A stretch of 11,516 nucleotides of DNA from contig JAVVUK010000050.1 in the NCBI GenBank assembly GCA_036653215.1, forward strand, positions 1 through 11,516. Direction: 5' to 3'. The stretch's first letter is position 1. Every line of letters starts with the position of its first letter. The position numbers and the translations under genes are program-made. Positions 1 through 7,214 of this stretch are shown one piece after another. The stretch is from JADFUS01 sp036653215. Its GTDB lineage: Bacteria; Bacteroidota; Bacteroidia; Bacteroidales; Rikenellaceae. The notes below the pieces were generated by a model. It did no database searches. It saw only the letters and a list, made by a program, of their open reading frames with translations, and had not been told where the DNA came from.

Positions 1-77
1 ACTTGTAATAAACTTGTAAGATGCTTGTAAAATACTTGTAATAAACTTGTAAGATACTTGTAAAATACTTGTGATTT
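1..77. repeat. 11-bp direct repeat array (seven units)
   Basis: Seven consecutive 11-bp units begin at 1, 12, 23, 34, 45, 56 and 67. Consensus is ACTTGTAANAT; the first six are close matches and the last (ACTTGTGATTT) is diverged. They also form a 33-bp higher-order repeat (1-33 and 34-66 differ at one base). There are no spacers, so this is not a CRISPR. The array may continue to the left. It lies just beyond the terminator of the lipoprotein gene and contains the left breakpoint of the 2.49-kb duplication. Each unit carries TTGTAA, the hexamer that also builds the palindrome at 918-963. An 11-bp period is close to one helical turn, so a protein-binding array is possible but is inference. 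Confidence 0.9.
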
Positions 78-80
78 TTG

Positions 81-131
81 CATAAAAATAGAGTTAGCAC
101 ATATCGACAATGTGCTAACTCTATTTTTATG
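81..131 (-). terminator. Intrinsic terminator after lipoprotein gene (copy 1)
   Basis: Bases 81-101 pair perfectly with 111-131: a 21-bp stem with a 9-base loop. On the minus-strand transcript the stem starts 10 bases after the stop codon, and the descending arm ends in a U-rich tract (CUAUUUUUAUG). The mirror A tract on the other arm makes it potentially bidirectional. It closes the lipoprotein transcription unit. Confidence 0.85.
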
Positions 132-141
132 TAAGGGCTAT

Positions 142-897
142 CTATTCTATGCCTTGAGCTTTTAGAGCTCGCCACTCGGCTCCGGTAATAGGATAGAATG
201 TCAATGCTGTATCGAAAAGTTTATAACAAGCAGCATAGTCGCCTCTGGCATACGCTGCCTTTATATTCTTCTCAGCCTCTATCATAACAGCATTCGGAAT
301 ATAAGCACAAGTATCTTTACGTAAAATCTCACCATACTCAAAAAGCAATGCATTATACACGTCTTCACGAGCCTCAAATCCGGGAGGATAAGGATATTCA
401 TCTCTCTTCACAAGAATAGATTTGTCAAGATCATATTTTCCATTCTCATCTTTCGGATGACCATATACACAGACATTTATCTTTTTATTTTCCACATCTG
501 GGACAAACCTTGGAGTAGGATAATAGCATATTTTATTATCTAAATATGCAAATTTAACTCCAATTCTTAATATTACTATGTCTCTATCTTCTATCCTCCA
601 TGTGACAAGAGTATCAGCGTCGATGATCTCAGAGCTTAGCATTAAAATCCTGTTACGTTCGAAATCTTTTTGAGAATAGAGAACGGTCTCGCTACCGTGG
701 AAATAAGTAAAAGACGAAATAGCATTCGCATATTCTACCACCTCCCTTGCCGTACAATGTTCGGGATTGTCGCCTTTCACGTCAACACCGGCATTGATGA
801 CAAGCATCGAATTGGGATCTAAACGTCCATTGCCTTCTTCTTTGTTACAACTGCTAATAGCAGCCATAAACGCTATTACTGTTAAAATTTTATTCAT
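142..897 (-). CDS. Putative phage-encoded lipoprotein (copy 1)
   Basis: This 251-aa protein has a lipoprotein signal: residues 1-17 (MNKILTVIAFMAAISSC) give a basic start, a hydrophobic core and lipobox ISSC with Cys17. N-K-E-E follows, resembling the acidic Bacteroidetes lipoprotein export signal, so display on the outer membrane surface is plausible. The middle has no domain I recognise. The last ~85 residues include a PYPPGFE motif, then helical segments around YIPNAVM and AAYARGDYAACYKLF, ending in GAEWRALKAQGIE; from memory, similar C-termini occur in small proteins next to tail fibre genes of Bacteroides prophages (not verified). I chose ATG at 897 over 921 because 921 falls inside the operator palindrome and would add eight charged residues before the signal peptide. 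Own promoter and terminator suggest a moron, possibly superinfection exclusion or host-surface modification; that function is inference. Confidence 0.8.
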   Translation of the reverse strand: MNKILTVIAFMAAISSCNKEEGNGRLDPNSMLVINAGVDVKGDNPEHCTAREVVEYANAISSFTYFHGSETVLYSQKDFERNRILMLSSEIIDADTLVTWRIEDRDIVILRIGVKFAYLDNKICYYPTPRFVPDVENKKINVCVYGHPKDENGKYDLDKSILVKRDEYPYPPGFEAREDVYNALLFEYGEILRKDTCAYIPNAVMIEAEKNIKAAYARGDYAACYKLFDTALTFYPITGAEWRALKAQGIE

Positions 898-917
898 AAT
901 TCTATTTTTATGTGATC

Positions 918-963
918 GCATTACAATATTTTATTGTAAAATTACAATAAAATATTGTAATGC
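918..963. promoter_or_regulatory. Palindromic operator of the lipoprotein gene (copy 1)
   Basis: Bases 918-939 are the exact reverse complement of 942-963: 22-bp arms around a 2-base centre. Each arm is itself near-palindromic, TTACAATA and TATTGTAA separated by three A or T bases, so the site holds four octamer half-sites (921, 932, 942, 953 approximately). A further TTACAATAtt occurs near 992. The palindrome covers the predicted promoter and ends 20 bases before the start codon, a geometry suited to repression. No regulator is encoded in the window. Confidence 0.75.
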
Positions 964-966
964 AAA
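937..966 (-). promoter_or_regulatory. Predicted Bacteroidetes-type promoter (copy 1)
   Basis: On the minus strand, TTTG (966-963) is followed after 18 bases by TAATTTTA (944-937), one mismatch from the Bacteroidetes -7 consensus TAnnTTTG, with the -33 TTTG at near-normal spacing. Transcription would begin near 930, giving a leader of about 33 bases before the ATG at 897. The -7 element lies at the centre of the palindrome. Confidence 0.5.
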
Positions 967-1007
967 AAAAAAGCCAACTTTTTATTCACAATTACAATAT
1001 TATAAAA

Positions 1008-1042
1008 AAATAAACAGACGAAAACACATCGTCTGTTTATTT
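1008..1042 (-). terminator. Intrinsic terminator after tail tip fragment (copy 1)
   Basis: Bases 1008-1020 pair perfectly with 1030-1042 (13-bp stem, 9-base loop). On the minus-strand transcript the stem is followed by a T-rich tract (TTTATTTTTTTAT). It begins 12 bases after the stop codon at 1054 and separates the tail reading frame from the lipoprotein promoter. Confidence 0.8.
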
Positions 1043-1053
1043 AAAGTACTCTT

Positions 1054-2555
1054 CTAACTTAACATCCCTCGTATATTATAAACACAACAAGTAAAAGAAA
1101 TATTTGAACCATTAGTGTTATGAATATAAAACTTCTCGGATTGTTTATCGGTTATATATAAGGAACCTACTCCATGTGGTGTGAGCGAGACCATATAGTC
1201 GTTACAATTTGAAAAAAGAGAGTTCATAGTAACTTCCCATTTCCCATTAATAACCTTTTTCAAGCCTATTTGTATATTATCAACCCCTGTCCATTGTCGA
1301 GCAATATTTCCATTTGGCAACGTTTCTACTATATAAACCAACGAAGGAACAGCCCCTTTGACTACGGTATTAAACGTGGAGCTATCGGATTGGGTGTCAC
1401 GAGAGTAGTAAACACCGCTATCGTTGATTATAAGTCCCGTTTGTCCATCGGTTGAGAGGTAGGACTGCTCGCCTTGTACGTTAACTAATGGAGTATTAGT
1501 GGCATTGATGACACAAAAATGTTTCTTCGCATCATATCGACTACCAAAGCCATTAGTGAAAATATGTGTCAGCTTATCTACAATATTATACGTTATCAAA
1601 TTCGGAAGTGGAGTTACCGTAACATCTACATTAACAGAGAGGTTATAGTCGTCGGGGTTCTGTCCCGAAACAAGAGGGAACGAGCGTAAGTCATAAATTC
1701 CTTCGATCTCTACTCTTATATCGTGGACTCCCTCACACAACATATAACTCTTTTCAAGGATCTCGATAACAACAGGATCGTGATAACCAGCAAAGTGATA
1801 ACTACTTTCTCCCAAGACAAAATCATCTAAAAACACCTTAACAGAAATAGAGCCTAAACAATAGGGACCGATAGGATAACTACCCTTACCATAAGCATCT
1901 ATCTTTACTACAAGCTTGGGGATAATAGTAAGGAGCCTACCAGAAAGATCGTCTGTTATATTAAAACTTCCATTTGGCAACAAGTGTATCACAGCAGGAG
2001 TCATATGTCCCTTAGCTTGTTTAGTGTTGCTTTTATCATACACTTTATGATAAGAACAATTACTCACATCTATAACCGTTGCTGAAGGCAAAGTTTGAGG
2101 ATTAATAAACCTATTGATATTTGATATGTTCTTCCCTTCGATAATAAGGTTAGGGGATGTGAAGGCTCCAGGAAGTCCAGGATTACCAGGAAGTCCAGGA
2201 TTACCAGGAAGTCCAGGATTACCACCATACATACAAATAGAATTATTACCATCGGCATTGATCTCAATACGTCTACTTGTGTTAGAAGTGCATATCTTTT
2301 TGGCTATAAGATTATTCGTATCTATACAATCGGCATTGACAACACCTCCATCAATAACGGAAATACTCTGATTTTTGTCGTTCTCAAACACTATCTTGCC
2401 TCCAATAACACCACTATCAAGGTCGAAATATGTTTTACCATCGGATGAGGCTATACGTCCTGTGGTAAGCCTTCCAGGCAACAACTCGCTAAATCCATAT
2501 AACGACACATAACTACGCTCTCCGCTATCATCACTATTGAGAACACCTACCAATA
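1054..2555 (-). pseudogene. 5'-truncated tail tip gene fragment (C-terminal half)
   Basis: The frame encodes 499 residues identical to residues 713-1211 of the complete tail tip protein encoded at 3547-7182, including the conserved TTGRIASSDGKTYFDL region, the collagen-like Gly-X-Y stretch and the whole C-terminal domain. It lacks the 712 N-terminal residues that would attach it to the tail. The only in-frame start near the breakpoint is a TTG at 2553, an ordinary internal Leu codon in the parent gene. Upstream in this frame lie only junction sequence, a terminator hairpin (2574-2624) and a TAA stop, with no A-rich leader. Most likely it is an untranslated remnant of the duplication. Alternatives are a silent cassette able to recombine with the full gene, or a low-level free C-terminal polypeptide that could join fibre trimers. 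Confidence 0.85.
2168..2221. repeat. 18-bp tandem repeat x3 (collagen-like), copy 1
   Basis: Three perfect copies of CCAGGAAGTCCAGGATTA (plus strand) are back to back. On the minus strand they encode Gly-Asn-Pro-Gly-Leu-Pro units. The DNA identity, not just peptide similarity, suggests recent slippage expansion. Flanking codons add partial Gly-Pro units. Confidence 0.9.
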
Positions 2556-2573
2556 ATAAACTTGTGATTTTTG

Positions 2574-2624
2574 CATAAAAATAGAGTTAGCACATATCGA
2601 CAATGTGCTAACTCTATTTTTATG
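2574..2624 (-). terminator. Intrinsic terminator after lipoprotein gene (copy 2)
   Basis: This is the exact duplicate of the hairpin at 81-131, with a 21-bp perfect stem and 9-base loop. In this copy it lies directly upstream of the truncated tail fragment, so it should also stop lipoprotein transcripts from entering the fragment. Confidence 0.85.
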
Positions 2625-2634
2625 TAAGGGCTAT

Positions 2635-3390
2635 CTATTCTATGCCTTGAGCTTTTAGAGCTCGCCACTCGGCTCCGGTAATAGGATAGAATGTCAATGC
2701 TGTATCGAAAAGTTTATAACAAGCAGCATAGTCGCCTCTGGCATACGCTGCCTTTATATTCTTCTCAGCCTCTATCATAACAGCATTCGGAATATAAGCA
2801 CAAGTATCTTTACGTAAAATCTCACCATACTCAAAAAGCAATGCATTATACACGTCTTCACGAGCCTCAAATCCGGGAGGATAAGGATATTCATCTCTCT
2901 TCACAAGAATAGATTTGTCAAGATCATATTTTCCATTCTCATCTTTCGGATGACCATATACACAGACATTTATCTTTTTATTTTCCACATCTGGGACAAA
3001 CCTTGGAGTAGGATAATAGCATATTTTATTATCTAAATATGCAAATTTAACTCCAATTCTTAATATTACTATGTCTCTATCTTCTATCCTCCATGTGACA
3101 AGAGTATCAGCGTCGATGATCTCAGAGCTTAGCATTAAAATCCTGTTACGTTCGAAATCTTTTTGAGAATAGAGAACGGTCTCGCTACCGTGGAAATAAG
3201 TAAAAGACGAAATAGCATTCGCATATTCTACCACCTCCCTTGCCGTACAATGTTCGGGATTGTCGCCTTTCACGTCAACACCGGCATTGATGACAAGCAT
3301 CGAATTGGGATCTAAACGTCCATTGCCTTCTTCTTTGTTACAACTGCTAATAGCAGCCATAAACGCTATTACTGTTAAAATTTTATTCAT
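2635..3390 (-). CDS. Putative phage-encoded lipoprotein (copy 2)
   Basis: This gene is identical in sequence to the 251-aa lipoprotein at 142-897: signal peptide with lipobox Cys17 followed by N-K-E-E, and a C-terminal segment ending GAEWRALKAQGIE. It is the copy in the ancestral position, directly downstream of the full-length tail tip gene and its terminator. ATG at 3390 is preferred to 3414 because the latter sits inside the palindrome (3411-3456). Promoter, operator and terminator are all duplicated, so both copies should be expressed equally and dosage is doubled. The function is not recognised; the cassette layout suggests a moron expressed apart from the late genes. Confidence 0.82.
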   Translation of the reverse strand: MNKILTVIAFMAAISSCNKEEGNGRLDPNSMLVINAGVDVKGDNPEHCTAREVVEYANAISSFTYFHGSETVLYSQKDFERNRILMLSSEIIDADTLVTWRIEDRDIVILRIGVKFAYLDNKICYYPTPRFVPDVENKKINVCVYGHPKDENGKYDLDKSILVKRDEYPYPPGFEAREDVYNALLFEYGEILRKDTCAYIPNAVMIEAEKNIKAAYARGDYAACYKLFDTALTFYPITGAEWRALKAQGIE

Positions 3391-3410
3391 AATTCTATTT
3401 TTATGTGATC

Positions 3411-3456
3411 GCATTACAATATTTTATTGTAAAATTACAATAAAATATTGTAATGC
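3411..3456. promoter_or_regulatory. Palindromic operator of the lipoprotein gene (copy 2)
   Basis: This is the exact duplicate of the palindrome at 918-963, with 22-bp arms and four TTACAATA/TATTGTAA half-sites. It overlaps the predicted promoter of the second lipoprotein gene. Confidence 0.75.
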
Positions 3457-3459
3457 AAA
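3430..3459 (-). promoter_or_regulatory. Predicted Bacteroidetes-type promoter (copy 2)
   Basis: TTTG (3459-3456), an 18-base spacer and TAATTTTA (3437-3430) on the minus strand are identical to the first copy. The predicted start of transcription is near 3423. Confidence 0.5.
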
Positions 3460-3500
3460 AAAAAAGCCAACTTTTTATTCACAATTACAATATTATAAAA

Positions 3501-3535
3501 AAATAAACAGACGAAAACACATCGTCTGTTTATTT
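3501..3535 (-). terminator. Intrinsic terminator of the tail operon
   Basis: A 13-bp perfect stem (3501-3513 with 3523-3535) has a 9-base loop and a following T tract on the minus strand, starting 12 bases past the tail tip stop codon. It should end the late tail transcript before the lipoprotein promoter. Confidence 0.82.
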
Positions 3536-3546
3536 AAAGTACTCTT

Positions 3547-6500
3547 CTAACTTAACATCCCTCGTATATTATAAACACAACAAGTAAAAGAAATATTTGA
3601 ACCATTAGTGTTATGAATATAAAACTTCTCGGATTGTTTATCGGTTATATATAAGGAACCTACTCCATGTGGTGTGAGCGAGACCATATAGTCGTTACAA
3701 TTTGAAAAAAGAGAGTTCATAGTAACTTCCCATTTCCCATTAATAACCTTTTTCAAGCCTATTTGTATATTATCAACCCCTGTCCATTGTCGAGCAATAT
3801 TTCCATTTGGCAACGTTTCTACTATATAAACCAACGAAGGAACAGCCCCTTTGACTACGGTATTAAACGTGGAGCTATCGGATTGGGTGTCACGAGAGTA
3901 GTAAACACCGCTATCGTTGATTATAAGTCCCGTTTGTCCATCGGTTGAGAGGTAGGACTGCTCGCCTTGTACGTTAACTAATGGAGTATTAGTGGCATTG
4001 ATGACACAAAAATGTTTCTTCGCATCATATCGACTACCAAAGCCATTAGTGAAAATATGTGTCAGCTTATCTACAATATTATACGTTATCAAATTCGGAA
4101 GTGGAGTTACCGTAACATCTACATTAACAGAGAGGTTATAGTCGTCGGGGTTCTGTCCCGAAACAAGAGGGAACGAGCGTAAGTCATAAATTCCTTCGAT
4201 CTCTACTCTTATATCGTGGACTCCCTCACACAACATATAACTCTTTTCAAGGATCTCGATAACAACAGGATCGTGATAACCAGCAAAGTGATAACTACTT
4301 TCTCCCAAGACAAAATCATCTAAAAACACCTTAACAGAAATAGAGCCTAAACAATAGGGACCGATAGGATAACTACCCTTACCATAAGCATCTATCTTTA
4401 CTACAAGCTTGGGGATAATAGTAAGGAGCCTACCAGAAAGATCGTCTGTTATATTAAAACTTCCATTTGGCAACAAGTGTATCACAGCAGGAGTCATATG
4501 TCCCTTAGCTTGTTTAGTGTTGCTTTTATCATACACTTTATGATAAGAACAATTACTCACATCTATAACCGTTGCTGAAGGCAAAGTTTGAGGATTAATA
4601 AACCTATTGATATTTGATATGTTCTTCCCTTCGATAATAAGGTTAGGGGATGTGAAGGCTCCAGGAAGTCCAGGATTACCAGGAAGTCCAGGATTACCAG
4701 GAAGTCCAGGATTACCACCATACATACAAATAGAATTATTACCATCGGCATTGATCTCAATACGTCTACTTGTGTTAGAAGTGCATATCTTTTTGGCTAT
4801 AAGATTATTCGTATCTATACAATCGGCATTGACAACACCTCCATCAATAACGGAAATACTCTGATTTTTGTCGTTCTCAAACACTATCTTGCCTCCAATA
4901 ACACCACTATCAAGGTCGAAATATGTTTTACCATCGGATGAGGCTATACGTCCTGTGGTAAGCCTTCCAGGCAACAACTCGCTAAATCCATATAACGACA
5001 CATAACTACGCTCTCCGCTATCATCACTATTGAGAACACCTACCAATAGATGATAATAACCTGTCTCTGAAGTTAGACCTATCGCCTTTTCTGAAAACAC
5101 AAAGTTATTTTGACCTCCTTTAGGATTTGAAATGTCGGAAATGTTACCCGTCTTACTGACACGAGCATATAAATAATGACGAACATCACCGTTTGAAATA
5201 GAATATGTCGTTGCCGAAAGTTCCCAATATTTATAAGACAAAGCTCCATTAATTGTAGGATCTACATCGAGGGTGAGATGTTGAAGATACCCCTCAGGGA
5301 CAATCAAACTTCCTGTCCCGACAAGATCGCCTTTCTTATATTCTATATGGTGTGCCAATTGGTGAGGTACAGTAACAAGAGTTGTAGTAATAGTATCACC
5401 TATCTTCTCCTTTTTCTCTTCGGAAACAAACTTCACAAAGCGAAATTGAAGACTCTCATCACCAACAAGAGCAGACATGGTATGTACCGAAATAGGGTTC
5501 GCAGGACTTGAAAAATCAAGAACCGTCTCCTTTAACAAAGCCTGCGTCTCCTTAGCATCATTAAAACGACGTTTAGTGAAATTATAAGCATGACGTCGGT
5601 CATCGTCGGCAACAACCTCATTGGCATCAATCTTCTTCAACATAGAAGTGACACCTCCAGTAGCAACTACATTGGTGAAACATAACTCTGGACTATACGG
5701 ATTGTTAACAAATTGTTTTATCCCCGTAATACGAATAAGAACATCATCACTTTTAGCATCGACAAGTTCTGGATCTACAAATTGGATATATCCACCAAGT
5801 CTTATTTTATGACCTATGTTAGCCCACGAGCGTTTTGCCCAAATGCCATCTAAAGTCCCCATATAAGAATAGCGAGGTTGCTCATTTTCATACAAATATT
5901 TTACTCCCTCACGAAACATATCCCATGAGGCTCCTTTCTTCTCAAGATCGTTGCAAATATACTCTTCTGGCATACTTATACCAAGAACTATATATTTTTC
6001 ACCTACCTGAGGAGCGAAAATCTTGTTAGGCATACGCTGCCCATCTACATCTTGAGGAACAATCTTAAAAGTATGGCTCTTATGCTCATAATTAGCATCA
6101 AACTCCTTACCTGTGAGCATCCCCTCTTGAAAGACGATACGTACATTGTCGCCATTGGCTCGCAAAGCGTCATAATTTAAACCTTGAGCAACAGCGTCTA
6201 AACCTACAAAATCACAATTAATAGCCAACGGGTCATTTTCTTTTTCAAAAGTAACACTCTTGACCGTTCCTCCTCCTTTAGGATATATATGTGAACAATC
6301 TAAACTCGCTTCAACACCACTTCCCAACGTTTTATCGGCTCTTTGAATGTACCCTCCTTTTATATCTGTTACATACAAACGACAATTAATCTCTGGAGGA
6401 GGGGGATTATTAAGATCGTAATTATCGTAAAACTGAACCCCATCATAAGCAAGGCATTTCATCGACTGAGGCTCTGATTTAGGCAAAAGCAGAAATTCTG

Positions 6501-7182
6501 ATTTATATGTAGATGCGTCTATATTCTGATCTCCTCCTTGAATATACAAAATTTCAATTTGGTTGGCAGACTCGGTAGTACGACTCAACCCAGATAAAAA
6601 GCCCTTGCCCTTACCATAAGACAACACCAACGGATCGGTCTTGTTATACTCAACCTTTTTAAGGTGTATCTTATACTTCCCATCATGTAGGTACTCAACT
6701 TCCCACTCTGTATTAAACATTTGAGCCACAGCATTTAACGCCTCAGAACATGAGCTATGGTTATAAGAGACAACTCCCTCAACAGCGTCTAAACAAGACC
6801 CTGCAACCCATATATTATCATGCTGATTAAGACTCTTTACAAGCATATCCAGATGTTCCTTAGGCTTCGCTGTAACACTAAACTTTAATGACCCATCTAT
6901 ATGATTTTTAAATTTATATTTCATTAAAGTAGCCTGCATACCTTCTAAATTTAAGGTATAGCTATATGATTTAGTATTGTTCTTTTTAACATTCACAGGA
7001 CTCATTAACGTATAACGCTCTCCAAGAAAATTATCACAATATAAACCAACAGGGAAATTTTTATTCTCAGAAAGTGTAAAAGTGATATTCAGAGAGTTAT
7101 CCCCCATTATACTCCGATATAAGAAATTGTTATCATCGGTTGGAATATCAATATACTCTACTCCTTTATAATATAGTTTCAT
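3547..7182 (-). CDS. Tail tip / receptor-binding protein with collagen-like segment
   Basis: This 1211-aa protein sits where siphophages encode the tail-associated hub and fibre, after tape measure and distal tail genes. The N-terminal ~500 residues are β-rich and read like a baseplate hub (start MKLYYKGVEYIDI). Around 545-570 lies a polar helical linker (RRHAYNFTKRRFNDAKE). Residues ~741-766 carry the LTTGRIASSDGKTYFDL segment that I associate with Bacteroides phage tail tip proteins. Residues ~823-841 are collagen-like Gly-Asn-Pro-Gly-Leu-Pro repeats, probably a trimeric stalk, followed by a ~370-residue C-terminal domain likely to bind the host. The start is the first ATG after a 32-base A-rich gap from the collagen-like gene. 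The 3' half from codon 713 is duplicated downstream. The hub and receptor roles are inferred from position and architecture; no catalytic motif was recognised. Confidence 0.8.
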   Translation of the reverse strand: MKLYYKGVEYIDIPTDDNNFLYRSIMGDNSLNITFTLSENKNFPVGLYCDNFLGERYTLMSPVNVKKNNTKSYSYTLNLEGMQATLMKYKFKNHIDGSLKFSVTAKPKEHLDMLVKSLNQHDNIWVAGSCLDAVEGVVSYNHSSCSEALNAVAQMFNTEWEVEYLHDGKYKIHLKKVEYNKTDPLVLSYGKGKGFLSGLSRTTESANQIEILYIQGGDQNIDASTYKSEFLLLPKSEPQSMKCLAYDGVQFYDNYDLNNPPPPEINCRLYVTDIKGGYIQRADKTLGSGVEASLDCSHIYPKGGGTVKSVTFEKENDPLAINCDFVGLDAVAQGLNYDALRANGDNVRIVFQEGMLTGKEFDANYEHKSHTFKIVPQDVDGQRMPNKIFAPQVGEKYIVLGISMPEEYICNDLEKKGASWDMFREGVKYLYENEQPRYSYMGTLDGIWAKRSWANIGHKIRLGGYIQFVDPELVDAKSDDVLIRITGIKQFVNNPYSPELCFTNVVATGGVTSMLKKIDANEVVADDDRRHAYNFTKRRFNDAKETQALLKETVLDFSSPANPISVHTMSALVGDESLQFRFVKFVSEEKKEKIGDTITTTLVTVPHQLAHHIEYKKGDLVGTGSLIVPEGYLQHLTLDVDPTINGALSYKYWELSATTYSISNGDVRHYLYARVSKTGNISDISNPKGGQNNFVFSEKAIGLTSETGYYHLLVGVLNSDDSGERSYVSLYGFSELLPGRLTTGRIASSDGKTYFDLDSGVIGGKIVFENDKNQSISVIDGGVVNADCIDTNNLIAKKICTSNTSRRIEINADGNNSICMYGGNPGLPGNPGLPGNPGLPGAFTSPNLIIEGKNISNINRFINPQTLPSATVIDVSNCSYHKVYDKSNTKQAKGHMTPAVIHLLPNGSFNITDDLSGRLLTIIPKLVVKIDAYGKGSYPIGPYCLGSISVKVFLDDFVLGESSYHFAGYHDPVVIEILEKSYMLCEGVHDIRVEIEGIYDLRSFPLVSGQNPDDYNLSVNVDVTVTPLPNLITYNIVDKLTHIFTNGFGSRYDAKKHFCVINATNTPLVNVQGEQSYLSTDGQTGLIINDSGVYYSRDTQSDSSTFNTVVKGAVPSLVYIVETLPNGNIARQWTGVDNIQIGLKKVINGKWEVTMNSLFSNCNDYMVSLTPHGVGSLYITDKQSEKFYIHNTNGSNISFTCCVYNIRGMLS
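4661..4714. repeat. 18-bp tandem repeat x3 (collagen-like), copy 2
   Basis: Three perfect 18-bp units, identical to 2168-2221, encode the Gly-X-Y stretch at residues ~823-841 of the full-length tail tip protein. Confidence 0.9.
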
Positions 7183-7214
7183 ACTATTAGATTTTATTTT
7201 TCTCTATTTATCAC

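Larger units (their letters stand above)
67..2555. repeat. 2.49-kb tandem direct duplication, copy 1
   Basis: This block recurs at 2560-5048 with a constant offset of 2493 bases and no substitution or indel found: the translations of both copies match in several frames, and the non-coding hairpins and palindrome match base for base. It contains one lipoprotein cassette and the 3' 1.5 kb of the tail tip gene. The right end stops inside the tail tip reading frame: position 2556 is A where the full gene has G at 5049. The left end lies in the 11-bp repeat array. Confidence 0.96.
2560..5048. repeat. 2.49-kb tandem direct duplication, copy 2
   Basis: This is the second copy of 67-2555, separated from it by four bases (ATAA, 2556-2559). 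Here the right end continues into the complete tail tip gene. The junction reads CCAAT from the tail gene joined to AATAAACTTGT, which matches 7-17 and 40-50 in the 11-bp repeat array. The event therefore joined a point inside the tail gene to the repeat array with almost no homology, then duplicated everything between. Confidence 0.96.

Noticed and set aside
1..77. CRISPR array
   Set aside because: Units are contiguous 11-bp repeats without spacers.
898..921. Longer N-terminus of the lipoprotein (ATG at 921, likewise 3414)
   Set aside because: The codon lies in the operator palindrome, upstream of or at the predicted transcription start, and would place charged residues before a well-formed signal peptide.
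2070..2371. Open frames over the collagen repeats on both strands (VILDFL-type and SPGLPG-type repeats)
   Set aside because: They are shadow translations of the 18-bp repeat within the tail tip frame; their repetitive look comes from the DNA period.
1054..2553. Independent 499-aa fibre gene starting at TTG 2553
   Set aside because: The TTG is an internal Leu codon of the parent gene; a stop codon, a terminator and no ribosome-binding-like leader lie upstream.
67..5048. Diversity-generating retroelement with template and variable repeats
   Set aside because: The copies are 2.49 kb and identical, with no adenine-directed differences, and no reverse transcriptase is present.
67..5048. Insertion sequence or composite transposon
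   Set aside because: No transposase, no terminal inverted repeats at the copy ends and no target-site duplication; one end lies inside a coding frame.
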